A stretch of 64,000 nt of DNA from Micrasema longulum. Taxonomy: Eukaryota > Arthropoda > Insecta > Trichoptera > Brachycentridae. The stretch is taken from positions 1 through 64,000 of the forward strand of contig JAGVSM010003566.1 of assembly GCA_022494885.1 (NCBI GenBank), given 5' to 3'. Made by a program: the position numbers and the translations under genes. Positions 44,796 through 55,259 of this stretch are shown here, in pieces. The notes under the pieces were generated by a model, which was not told where the DNA came from, searched no databases, and saw only the letters and a program-made list of their open reading frames with translations. Every line of letters begins with the position of its first letter. The stretch's first letter is position 1.

Positions 44796-44822
44796 ACATC
44801 ACATCACCGCTCCCTGCTCCAG
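44796..44822 (+). other. larp: larp 3'UTR, part of exon 22, and donor of a 3'UTR intron
   Basis: Untranslated part of exon 22, from the base after the TGA to CAG|GTAACT. The splice junction would lie 27 nt after the stop, inside the distance normally tolerated by exon-junction-dependent decay. The intron would run from 44823 to 45643. Confidence 0.5.
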
Positions 44823-44870
44823 GTAACTCTCCCTCTTATTCGAGATATTGAAATCTTAACAATAAATCGG

Positions 44871-45010
44871 GTTGTGGTCCCGCGGCTAGTGTCTCGGACT
44901 CGCGGATCAAAGGTCCGTGGTTCGAACCCCACACTACCCCAACTTGATTCCCATTTTCTAATAGTGAGTTATTTGCGACTTGTTGAAAATATCCTTCAAT
45001 ATGAAATATT
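44871..45010 (+). mobile_element. tRNA-headed SINE (type C)
   Basis: GTTGTGGTCCCGCGGCTAGT head, B box GGTTCGAACCCCACAC, body AACTTGATTCCCATTTTCTA and GTGAGTTATTTGCGAC. In the 3'UTR intron. Confidence 0.8.
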
Positions 45011-45124
45011 TGGGTAAATCTAAAAAAAAATACCACTATGTACAAAATAAATACGACGTCATAAAAAAGACAAGTTAAGTTGTCAATAGTCACAATAACC
45101 ACATTTCAATAGTTCATAGTAATA

Positions 45125-45605
45125 TGTATACTTGTACTCATATAGCCCTCTAATATAGATGGGTACTTGTACTCGGATAACCTTCTAATATGGATGGGTA
45201 TTTGTACTCGTATAACCCTTTAATATGAATGGGTACTTGTACTCGTATAACCCTCTAATATAGATGGGTACTTGTACACATATAGCCTTTTAAAATAAAG
45301 ACTTGTATGCGTATAACCCTCTAATATGAATGGGTACTTGTACTCGGATAATCCTCTAATATGGATGGGTACCTGTACTTGTATAACCATCTAATATGGA
45401 TGAGTACTTGTACTCATATAACTCTTTAATATGAATGGGTACTTGTACTCGGATAACCCTCTAATATCGATGGGTACCTGTACTTGTATAACCCTCTAAT
45501 ATGGATGAGTACTTGTACTCGTATAAATAACCCTTTAATATGTATACCTTTACTCATATCACCCTCTAAAATGTATACTTGTACTCGTATAACCCCCTCG
45601 TGTAC
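45125..45605. repeat. 35-bp minisatellite before 45644 exon
   Basis: Unit TGGGTACTTGTACTCGTATA plus ACCCTCTAATATGGA, about 13 copies with variants, ending about 40 bp before the acceptor at 45643. Confidence 0.9.
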
Positions 45606-45643
45606 TTGTATAACCCTCTTAACACGTGTATTTCCTTTTCCAG

Positions 45644-45705
45644 AACACGAGTGCGGCGTTCTGAGCGGGCGCGCTCAACTACATACACTCCGAGTGATAT
45701 CTTAA
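45644..45705 (+). CDS. Candidate alternative larp terminal exon or 3'UTR exon
   Basis: Follows TTTCCTTTTCCAG, a good acceptor. Joined to exon 22 it is 3'UTR. Joined directly to exon 21 (phase 1) it is open and encodes EHECGVLSGRAQLHTLRVIS before TAA at 45703-45705. I cannot tell from sequence which is used. Confidence 0.4.
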
Positions 45706-45884
45706 CTAGAGAGGACTTGCGTTATAATACTTGTAAATCATATTCATACTGCCTTTATAGAATTACGCAATCTAATCCGATTGGCCGCAAAACAACGTCC
45801 GTCAAATGATGCCGTACGCAGATCTAACCGACATACCATACTATAATATAATGTACCAACACTAACCATACTCTGTTATTGATT

Positions 45885-45965
45885 CTGTGTCCCGGCGGAT
45901 GAAGAATACAGTTTTGTGTCTGGACAAGTATTTTTCATTAGGTGACTGCTCTCAGGTAAAGATCC
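45885..45965 (+). repeat. Dispersed repeat R, AT-rich copy
   Basis: CCCGGCGGATGAAGAATACA and GGTGACTGCTCTCAGG resemble, in reverse complement, the GC-rich stretch at 46700-46805, and its start matches 4278-4300. Confidence 0.45.
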
Positions 45966-46194
45966 TGTGTAAAGAAATAGTCCGTCTCCGGTTAGCGTGA
46001 TCGCCTGCCATTTTTGAGGTCCTGGGGGCAATTACCAACGCTATCTTCATCGGTACATACCAAGACGGTATACTTAGCTTCTATACTATCTCTGTTAACC
46101 TCGGTATGCGCTTTGATGTCATATCATTGAATTCAACCAATACTTGACGCCGAAACTTTACTAAATCATAATATTTTTATTCTTTTAAAAATAT

Positions 46195-46325
46195 AAATTA
46201 ACGTTCTTATGATTTTATCAAATATTTCAATTTTCAGGCCATTTTCAACGAGTTGTAAATAACTCACTGTTTGAAAATAGAAATCAAGTTGGTGTCGAGT
46301 GGGGTTTGAACCTCGGACCTCTGAT
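46195..46325 (-). mobile_element. SINE (type C), reverse
   Basis: AACTCACTGTTTGAAAATAG, AATCAAGTTGG and GGGGTTTGAACCTCGGACCT are the reverse of the type C body and B box. Confidence 0.75.
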
Positions 46326-46629
46326 TAGCTTGAACATAATTTTTATACGACATTTGACAGTTACTGAGACGGTTAACTTTCCGAATATCTCTATCTACCT
46401 ATTGATTACAAAGCTGGCTCTTTCGAGATTTCGATACGCGCTCTCAGAAAAATACAATGATTAATTTATTTTTTTAAAGTGGCAATATTTTTAAGGCTAG
46501 ATGTCGCTATATGTAAATAAGTCAGCGTCTAGCCCCATTATATCCGCATCTAGTCGTTTGTTTTCAAAACTGACAGTCACGTTGGCATTTAATTCTTATT
46601 AAATTTTCATTGCACATCGAAGATAAGGT

Positions 46630-46900
46630 GTTACACGTCCGCCCTGCCGGCGACCCGACCCGGGACCTCGAGAACGGCGGGCGAACGCGCCGACCGCTAC
46701 ACTTCACTGACGTGCTCATCTGAGAGCAGCCGCCGACTCCGAATCACTCGTCCGGAATCCGGCCCTGTCGCTGCTGTGTTCTTCGTCCGCCCGGACGCAG
46801 ACGCGCAAGGCGGGCGCGCTTTGACGCCTTCGAACAGATCGCGTCGTCGAAGGCAGAATAAGTTTCGCCGGACGTTTTCGCACGGCCTTTCGCAAATCTT
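46630..46900 (-). repeat. GC-rich degenerate SINE head plus repeat R
   Basis: 46640-46720 has reverse B-box- and A-box-like words (GACCCGGGACCTCGAG, GACCGCTACAC). The rest is a GC-rich copy of repeat R. No credible ORF. Confidence 0.4.
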
Positions 46901-47769
46901 TTAGACTTAAACGTTATGTATAAATATATATAAAAAAAATATAGTTATGGCTAAGTTAAGTATATATATATATAAAAAAAATATAAATAGATGAAATGTG
47001 TGCTAACTCTTATAAATTATAATATTATTAAATTTAATGGGAAGTTTGAGGATCGACGACGCGGACGAGGCATAAAATCTAGCTTTAAGTAGATTCTTTG
47101 ATTCCAAAACGCCAAAAATTTATTTCTCCATATAAAGTACATATCGTACCTTTAGGACGAAAACGACTCTACTCAAAAAATTTTAACTTTTTGTGAAATT
47201 GCAAAACAAGAATGTAAATTGTGACACCTTCGTATTCTTTCGTCGATTGCTTCGTATTTTTCAAAGCGAGCAACGAATTTTAAATTAAAAATTATACCGA
47301 ATGCTGTCAGCTACGAATCTATGAAAAAAAATCGTAATAAAAATAAGTTATTACAAGTTTAAACGAGGCATTTATTCAATGAGTCATTATTAGATCGAAC
47401 AGCAAGATAGTGACGTAATTTTTATTAGGTCAGATCAGGTCACGAAATGACGTAAATGCAAATAGGTCGCTAAGATTATCGGTAAGTTGGAACGAAACAA
47501 TCGCGAAGCTGAATCGGTCGTTTTAACATTGAAAAAATGAAGTAAACATGTCATTTGTATCGGAATAAAATCGACCCAACCGGCTTTCGGTCACTGTATG
47601 TTGTTCTGCGTTGCGTCCTTCACACAGCAATGTAAACGTTTTGCGTCGTTTCCGTACCGACGCGGAATGTAAATTCTCCGAGTAACAAAGAGACCGATGT
47701 AACGGTTTTGTCCCATTCCCACAGGAATGTGGCGTTTTTTAAAATGCAGAAAGATGGATAATGTTCATT

Positions 47770-48032
47770 GAAGTCGTTTTATGATCTTAACTCATTTGAA
47801 GCTTTTTTGAGTCGAGTCGTTTTATGATCTTAACTCATTTTAAGCTTTTTTGAGTCAAGTCGTTGTATGATCTTAACTCATTTGAAGCTTTTTTGAGTCA
47901 AGTCGTTTTATGATCTTAACTCATTTTAAGCTTTTTTGAGTCAAGTCGTTGTATGATCTTAACTCATTTGAAGCTTTTTTGAGTCAAGTCGTTTTATGAT
48001 CTTAACTCATTTTAAGCTTTTTTGAGTCAAGT
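47770..48032. repeat. 43-bp tandem array with regular TGAGTCA sites
   Basis: Six units of AGTCGTTTTATGATCTTAAC plus TCATTTTAAGCTTTTTTG. Units alternate between a TGAAGC and a TTAAGC variant, giving an 86-bp higher-order period. TGAGTCA occurs at 47851, 47894, 47937, 47980 and 48023, exactly 43 bp apart. Confidence 0.9.
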
Positions 48033-48059
48033 CATTTTCGTCCTAAAGGGAAACTTAGA

Positions 48060-48965
48060 AAACTCCACATTATTGTTTCACATATTACAACAGAAACAAA
48101 GAACATTTTACAGAAGGGAATATATATAGAATTTTAGGCATCCACGAGGCTTATGGCCTGTCACGGCTGGTTTGAGTGGCCACTTTACACACCGTGTAAC
48201 ATTCACCATTCTGCCTACATTTGAACATCTAAATTCCTCCTGCTCTTCCATCGTTGACGTTTGTGAAGTCAAAGAGCCGAAACCTTTATTGTTGCGGGCG
48301 AGATTCATTTGATTGCCCCCATTAAAATATTTTTCAATTGTTATACTTCGTCTTGGACCACGTGGATTCATCGACAATGTTTTGAGTTTGTCCAAATTTT
48401 TGTAGACAAGCGCTGGGCTGGACTCGACCCCCTCGGGAGTTATTAATTAATATTAATTAGTCATATATTACAGCGGAGATGAAGGCTTCTATATAGAATG
48501 GTGAATGTGGTGGCCTCCGTGGTGTAGTGGTCAAGACGCTTGACTCACGCACGGAAGGTTCCGGGTTCGATTCCCGGTGAGAACACAAAAATTAAAAATG
48601 TGATTTTTTAAAGCCTGGTTGTTCTGTAATGTAATTCACCACTGTAATTGGGCCCCCTGGCCTGTTGTGGTGCAAAAAAAATGAAATGAAATAAAGATCA
48701 ACAAACATCAACAGATGAAAGAATTTAAGGAATATAGATGTTCAAATATAGTCAGAATGGTGAATGTTACGCAGTGTGTAAAGTGGCCACTTAAACCAGC
48801 CATTGACAGGTCATAAGCCCTGTAGATGCCTAGACTTCTATATTACCGTCTCTTAAATGTTCTTCGTCTCTGTTGTAATATATTAATATAAACAGCTCCC
48901 CAGGGATTTGAATCCAGTCCTTGTCTGCAAAAATTTGGGCAAACTCAAAATATAGTTGATCAACT
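48060..48965. repeat. Foldback repeat family F with SINE insertion
   Basis: Left half 48060-48500, right half in reverse 48700-48965 ending TTTGGGCAAACTCAAAATAT. A type A SINE lies between. Confidence 0.75.
48507..48692 (+). mobile_element. tRNA-headed SINE (type A), well preserved
   Basis: GGCCTCCGTGGTGTAGTGGT head, B box GGTTCGATTCCCGGTG, body ATGTAATTCACCACTGTAAT, GGCCTGTTGTGGTGC and A-rich tail. Confidence 0.9.
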
Positions 48966-49959
48966 AGGTACTCGGACACTTACATAGTGTCATAAACGTT
49001 TTCCTATCCGGTCCGAAGTCAGCCGCCCGTTTAGGTTTTATTACTCGGGTTCTATTTTTAAAATTATGTTTGTAAACAATTGAATTGAGTCAAAAACCCT
49101 TGCTCAACCGTTGACCGTATTTTTGTTGAAAAAGTGAATAAATGTACGGAAAAAACCGTAAACTAAAATGTCGATGAATGTTTCCTTGTTACATCCGAGA
49201 TCTTTTTAATTTGCGTGTAGTTTGTAAATACTTGAGTGTCATATCTCAAATAACTGCCTCTTTGCTCGCGACGGTGCTCCGCTCCCGCGCGCCCCGCTCG
49301 AGTAGCTGGTATTTTTCGCTCGCCGCCGTCTATTTCGATCCCAAAAAACTGACCGAAACCATAGAAATATATATATGTATCGACTAAATCACCTCTCGCT
49401 AATTTCTGTCAATACGCATATTAATTATTTTATCTTTTAATTTAATTTACGACGCCTTAGCAAAAGTAATAAAATATGAAAAAAATAATAAAAAAAACCC
49501 CATGTAATATTAAGAACATCCAATCAAAAACATTAGAACGCAAAAGGCGGTTAGCTGTTTCGCCTACTGACTGCCGAAATTTCACGAAGAAAATAATTCT
49601 GTACATAGTTAACATTTTGTAGGAATGTGTGTGTCTGTGTACATATACGTGTACGGTTAGGTTAGGTGGGCTTAGAGGTTTGGTTGTGTCCGTAGAAAGG
49701 TCGGGAACGCTCCGTTTAGGTCTGTTCGCGCAGTCGATGTGACTCGGAAGAGTCTGCGGCGCCGCGAGGGCGACCCGGGAAACCGTTCAGCGTCGTAAAA
49801 GTCGCTCGGTAACTTCACAATTGTAAAGGTGGCCCATAATTCAAAAATACAAATCTCGTCCAAGAGATATGGAGAATGTTAAAATGCATCATGCAATTGT
49901 GATTTATGATTCTCATGATTCGGTTATGGATGTGTGTCGGAATGGTCACAGCGACTTGT

Positions 49960-50475
49960 TACAATAATTGTAATGGTGACTCTGGAAACATCGGAGGATT
50001 GTAAGGGTGACCCTGGGAACTTTACAAAATTGCGAAAATGATTCCGGCAACATTGAGGGAATAGTAAAAATGACTCTGGGAAACTTAACAGAGTTGTAAT
50101 GATGACTCTGGAAACATTATAGAGTTTTAATTATGACCCCGGAAACATTATAGAGCTGTAATGATGACCCCGGAAACGGGCAACATTAAGAGAATATTAC
50201 AAATGACTCTGGGAAACTTAACAGAGTTGTAATGATGACTGTGGAAACATTACATAGTTGTAATGACGACCCCGGAAACATTTAAAAGCTGTAATGATGA
50301 CCTCGGAAACATTATAAAGCTGTAATGATGACCTCCGAAACATTATATAGTTGTAATGATGAATTCGGAAACATTATAGAGCTGTAATGACGACCTCGGA
50401 AACATTATAAAGCTGTAATGATGACCTCGGAAACACTCCAGAATTGTAAAGATGACCCCGGAAACATTACAACGA
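49960..50475. repeat. 31-bp tandem array
   Basis: Unit TGTAATGATGACCTCGGAAA plus CATTATAAAGC, about 16 degenerate copies, in the putative 3'UTR. Confidence 0.88.
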
Positions 50476-50480
50476 CGTGA

Positions 50481-50689
50481 AGGCGACCCCGGGAATCTCC
50501 CGAACACGGCGACCGATCCGCACGGTATGAACGCCGCCCGGAGATCGTCGAGCGACCGGCTTCCCGCGCACGTTACCAGCCGCGGCGGCAGGAGGGGGAG
50601 GGGGCCGGCGCGCGCGCCCGCAAGTGCCGCTTCTGCGGGAACAGTTTCGTTGCATTCCAAGCGCACGGCGACGCCCGCAACTTGTAAAG
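50481..50689 (+). other. GC-rich ORF with a CxxC motif
   Basis: An isolated GC-rich stretch. One frame is open from the TGA at 50478 to TAA at 50687 and ends RKCRFCGNSFVAFQAHGDAR NL, with Cys-x2-Cys and one His, vaguely zinc-finger-like. There is no start codon in a good context and its upstream edge blends into the 31-bp repeat array (a GC-rich version of the same unit). It may be 3'UTR, a terminal exon of an unknown gene, or chance coding. Confidence 0.2.
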
Positions 50690-51237
50690 AAAAAATGATA
50701 AAAAACTGACCCACTAAAATGTATTTAGACATTGTATATAAATATGGGGAGGGCCCCGCCTCTCGCGACCCCCGACATTTTTTACTACTAAAACTAAATA
50801 AAAATATTAAAATACTGTAGTTGTTAAGTGATTAGTATGTATTGGTTATAGTTTCTAGATTACTGTTTGAGCGTCGAAAACACTTTCAAAAATCACACTG
50901 GGGAACGAATCTTAACGCGATTTCTGTCGAGTCGGATTTCGCGTCTGTTTCTAAGTTTAGTCGGCACGCTGATGTCAAACCTGTCAACTGCTAATTAGCT
51001 TCTATCGTGTCAATTTTTTTCTCTGCAACTTATCTTAAGGCTGTAGTCTGGTAAAACGAACGCGAAATTAGGAAATCATACAATTTAGCCATTTTCAAAC
51101 TAATGTTTTTTTTTTTTTAATTGCGCAGTAATAAAAAAATAAAAAAAACATAAATTAGATAAAAACAATATTTTTTAAAGTTATTTCTGTTAAAAAATAT
51201 ACTTATTTATGTCATTTTTATGAATAAAGTCATTAAC

Positions 51238-51930
51238 AATATTTTGAGTTTGTCCAAATTTTTGTAGACAAGGACTGGATTCAACTCCCCGGGGAGATGT
51301 TTATATTAACATTTTACAACAGAGATGAAGAATATTTAAGAGAAGGTAATATAGAAGTCTAGGCATCTACAGGGCTTATGACCTGTCAATGGCTGGTTTA
51401 AGGGGCCACTTTACACACTGTGTAACATTCACCATTCTGCCTAGATTTGAACATCTATATTCCTATTCTTTAACTTCACAAACATCAACAGATTAAAGAA
51501 TTGAAGGAATATAGATGTTCAAATATAGGCAGAATGGTGAATGTTACACAGTGTGTAAAGTTGGTGTTACACAGATAAGTTCGGTTTTAGATTGACAGCT
51601 AACTTAATTTGTTTTTTTTTTTTTTTGCACCACAACAGGCCAGGAGGCCCAATTACAGTGGTGAATTACATTACAGAACAACCAGGCTTGAAAAAAATCA
51701 AATTTTAATTTTTGTGTTCTCACCGGGAATCGAACCCGGAACCTTCCGTGCGTGAGTCAAGCGTCTTGACCACTACACCACGGAGGCCGCCACCAAAGTG
51801 GCCCACTTAAACCAGCCATTGACAGGTCATAAGCCCTGTAGATGCCTAGACTTCTATATTACCTTCTCTGAAATATTCTTCATCTCTGTTGTAAAATGTT
51901 AATAAAGTTATTGTCATTCAGTTTTAATGT
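51238..51930. repeat. Foldback repeat family F, most complete copy
   Basis: CAATATTTTGAGTTTGTCCA through AACATCTATATTCC, then the whole in reverse complement from 51505, giving a long hairpin. A SINE-bearing insertion sits at 51560-51797. Confidence 0.85.
51560..51797 (-). mobile_element. SINE (type A) with extra 3' sequence
   Basis: Reverse SINE from 51793 to a poly-T at 51627-51612, followed by about 50 bp (51561-51611) not found in other SINE copies before the target sequence resumes. AAAG/AAAGT repeats flank the whole. Confidence 0.75.
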
Positions 51931-52440
51931 AAAACAAATCACTTCAAAGACAAACCAGCGAATCGCCGGCTTTGTGTCGCAATGGGTTAATTGAATATTT
52001 CACATCGACCACGTCGGGAATCGAACCCGAGACCTCTCGCACGAGCCCGACGGAGGCATCGACGAGACGGCGTCCGGTAATTTTAAAAATTGACGCGGTT
52101 GACAAATTTGGATCGGCGTTTTTGGATTCAGATGTCGAAAGTTGGTCAAAAACGAGCGTCAGATCCGAGTCGACAAAGTCTGCGTTTCCCAGTGTAAAAC
52201 TCCCGTTACTTTCCTTTTAGTCCAGAGGAGAACTTCGCAATCGCTAAATGATTCGATGCATCACATTCGTGCGTAGTGACTCCGCCATTTCAGCACGAGC
52301 ATAATCCTATATTCGCATCGCACAATCGGGGAGTTTTAAAATCGTGCCGCGCTAGGCGTTTCGCAGTTCGACGCGTATTCGGCTGTACATAATTTGGTAA
52401 TGAATAAAGTGTTTCTTTTTTGTAATAATATTAATGATAG

Positions 52441-53745
52441 TGGGGCTCTTTGATACGAGCGTTACTTAGGCGAGAGTAATATTATCGTGCGTGAATATTG
52501 TCGCGTGCTCAATTATAGGTTCGCTCGCCGGCGCACAAACGCGCGTCCGGCGTTATCGATTGAAACCCCCTAATATTATTAAATAATCAAAAACAGGGTT
52601 TATTCCTTCTCCTCTCTCTCTGAACAAATATTTAACTTTAACATGTTTTTCACATGATTTGCATGCGAGTAACACATAATGAACACACGCAAATCATGCT
52701 CTTACCGTGTACATCACATAGAAGTTAACATTTTTTAAACACATTGGGCATTTCAATATTTTATATCTCTTCAGAGAGATTTTCAGCACATTAAACCCTG
52801 TTTTTTTCTTTATATTTATATTTTAATATTATTTTACTTTTGTCTTGTGTCCAAACTTATCAAAATTAGACGATTTTCAATAGATGTTTCTTGACAAACT
52901 ATGTAATTAACTATTTAAGCATCTATTTCTTCAAATGATTTTTACACAAATTATTAACATGAAATTCAAAAAGATCGTTTGTTAATAAATGATCTACAGT
53001 AGGAAAAAATCACCATTTTTTTTTTTTTTTTAATTTTAAATTAATTAGGGTCTATGAAATACTGTAGAGTAAGATTTTTTTTTTACTTAATTAGTAGCAT
53101 TAAATTTTTTTTTAAATTTACAATTTTAAATTCCTGCAAAAATGGTCCTTTGCATCGACTACGCCCCTAATACGTAATTATTTGGGTAAATTTTGAACTT
53201 TGTTTGTGACCGTTTATATTTCAACAGAGCATCGTCACGAATCTTGCCGTCACAATTATCAAGGACCGACATTTTTGTGGGGACATTTTTAAAAACAATT
53301 TTTTTTTCAAAGTTATGTATGAAAACATTTGTCCGCAATACCCATATGTGATTTCTCCCTACTGTCGGCATTAATTAAATAATAATATAATTTGTGTTTG
53401 AAACATTTCAACTAATGTTAGTAAATATTAGTAAGTAACCACTTGCAGACTTTTTTAGCCTACCGGTTTCGAGACGTACCCGTCTCTTCGTCGGGACACT
53501 CGCTCACTTCACCATCACCGTAGTGTGTATATAGTTGAATCCAGTCCTTGTCTACAAAAATTTGGACCAACTCAAAATATTGTTCATTAAAATATTGTCG
53601 AATAACGACAAATGTTACGGTGATATTTTATTCAATATTTATAAAATTTTAATTTTCCAATGTGCTAAAAATATATCAATGATTTTATTTCATTAAAACA
53701 AGATTTAAATGGTGATATTCAGATCTAAATTTGTTGCAATAGATT
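52441..53745. other. AT-rich intergenic region
   Basis: No supported gene. 52000-52070 has a degraded reverse SINE head (GGGAATCGAACCCGAGACCT). 53520-53595 is a short foldback F end. Several poly-T runs. Confidence 0.35.
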
Positions 53746-53749
53746 ATTA

Positions 53750-54560
53750 TTATAAACTTATAACTTTACAAAGTGATTATATAAAGATATAATTTTTTTT
53801 TTTTTTTTAATTTAAGAAAAACAATGTACTTTGTCACCAACAATGTCAATGATTTAGAGAACAAGTTTTTAAGGTTTCAAGTTTCTTCCGAAACATCACT
53901 TCACTCTCACAGCCTCGCGCCTCCGCTGGGAGAGCATTCCATGCCGTAGGGCCTGCGACCGCAAATGCGCGTTCGCCGAATTCAGTGCGCTGTTTGCGTA
54001 GAGGTATAATAACTTTTCCTTTCGACGTTGATGTAGCTGATCCAAGCGCGAGACGTCTGTCAGCTAGTTCATCTGGAATTACATTACATTAAGTTTACAG
54101 CGGTTTAAACGAGCACTAAATAAATAGTCCAGATCTTGTCTCGATGTCCCTTATGTTTGTCAATGCTTCTTTCTTTTTTAAAAAAATGTTTTAAACTATT
54201 CTTTTATTGTAATATTTAAACCTTATAAATTGTATACATGGACAATGTCCGTTAATAAATAAATAAATAAATAAATTACATTTTTTTTTGCACCACAGGA
54301 GGCCAGGAGCCCTAATTACAGTGGTGAATTACATCACAGAGCACCCAGGCTTGAGAAAAATCACATTTTAATTTTTTGTGTTTTCACCGGGAATCGAACC
54401 CGGAACCTTCCGTGCGTGAGTCAAGCGTCTTGACCACTACACCATGGAGGCCGCCAATGGATGCAGAGTTCCCTTAGATATTCCGGAGCCGAGTTGTGCA
54501 GTGACTTATACACGAGCCGACAGAGTTTGTATTCCACCCTCTGCGGAAAGCGTTTGAGAA
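53750..54560 (-). mobile_element. J2 LINE, split by J1 tail and a SINE
   Basis: J2 reverse sequence at 53750-54077 and 54456-54556 (CATCTGGAA | ATGCAGAGTTCCC). Inserted are a J1 3' end (54083-54270, +) and a type A SINE (54288-54455, -). Confidence 0.78.
54288..54455 (-). mobile_element. tRNA-headed SINE (type A)
   Basis: Reverse head GGCGGCCTCCATGGTGTAGT, B box GGTTCGATTCCCGG, poly-T at 54282-54290. Confidence 0.88.
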
Positions 54561-55035
54561 GGAAATATGGAAGTCTAGGCGTTTACAGGGCTTACGACCC
54601 GTCATCGGTTGGTTCAAGTGGCTGCTTTACACACTGTAACATTCGCATTAGGAGGAAATCCAGCCTGTCTGCGAACATTTGGGCATACTTTCAACATTGT
54701 CGAATTAACTATGAGAAATATTAAAATTTGAAAATTGTTTTCAGACGTCGCCTAGTAATTAGGTGAATCGGTTCAACTGGACGAATCTCACCCGTGTGAT
54801 AAATGTTTCAGCTTCTTTACTTCACAAAAGTCGAGCAGATTTCCATCTGCGAGGCGAGGAAATGCTGACGTTGAAACATAGGCAGAATGGTGAATGTTAC
54901 GCAGCGTGTAAAGCGGACACTCAAAACCAGCCAATGACGCATCAAAAGCCCTGTAAATGTTTTCCCTCTCTGTTGTGACAAATTTAGATCTGAGTCCAGC
55001 CGGTCTGCAAACATTTGAACATACTAAAAGCATCG
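54556..55035. repeat. Foldback F copy, duplicate of 38230-38707
   Basis: Nearly identical to 38230-38707, including the same junction to J2 LINE sequence on the left (CTGCGGAAxxCGTTTGAGAA) and the same end CATACTAAAAGCATC. Confidence 0.85.
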
Positions 55036-55224
55036 GTGGTATTCGGTCCAAACACTCCTGAAAATTGTCGGTTTGTGCCATTTGAGGATTTAAATTTTGT
55101 ATAACCACTTTGATTTTTCCGTGTACCGGTTTTGAGACGTGTCCGTCTCGCCAGGGAACCGATTGAACTGTTATATGCAATTATTTTTAAGGGGATTTTG
55201 ATTGTAACGCTGTATTCATCACAG

Positions 55225-55259
55225 GCGAGGACGCGCCGCGCGCCGCCCGAGTCGACTAG
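55225..55259 (+). CDS. Candidate distal alternative terminal exon
   Basis: A GC-rich islet after ATTCATCACAG in AT-rich DNA. In phase 1 it reads (G)EDAPRAARVD then TAG, so it can follow exon 20 or 21. It lies about 10 kb beyond the main stop. No canonical AATAAA is close; T-rich sequence follows. It could also be chance or a separate unit. Confidence 0.3.

Larger units (their letters stand above)
45706..52440 (+). other. Putative larp 3'UTR / downstream region
   Basis: Mostly unique, AT-rich sequence with few ORFs. Poly(A)-signal-like hexamers occur near 47565, 50796 and 52402; the last (GAATAAAGTG followed by a T-rich stretch) looks best. SINEs, foldback repeats and three tandem arrays interrupt it and are listed separately. 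Extent of the 3'UTR is inferred, not seen. Confidence 0.3.

Noticed and set aside
48507..48600. tRNA gene (A and B boxes, GGTTCGATTCC)
   Set aside because: Followed by a conserved non-tRNA body and A-rich tail shared with several other copies, and no complete cloverleaf; these are tRNA-headed SINEs. The same applies to 18293, 27552, 33597, 44871 and the reverse copies.
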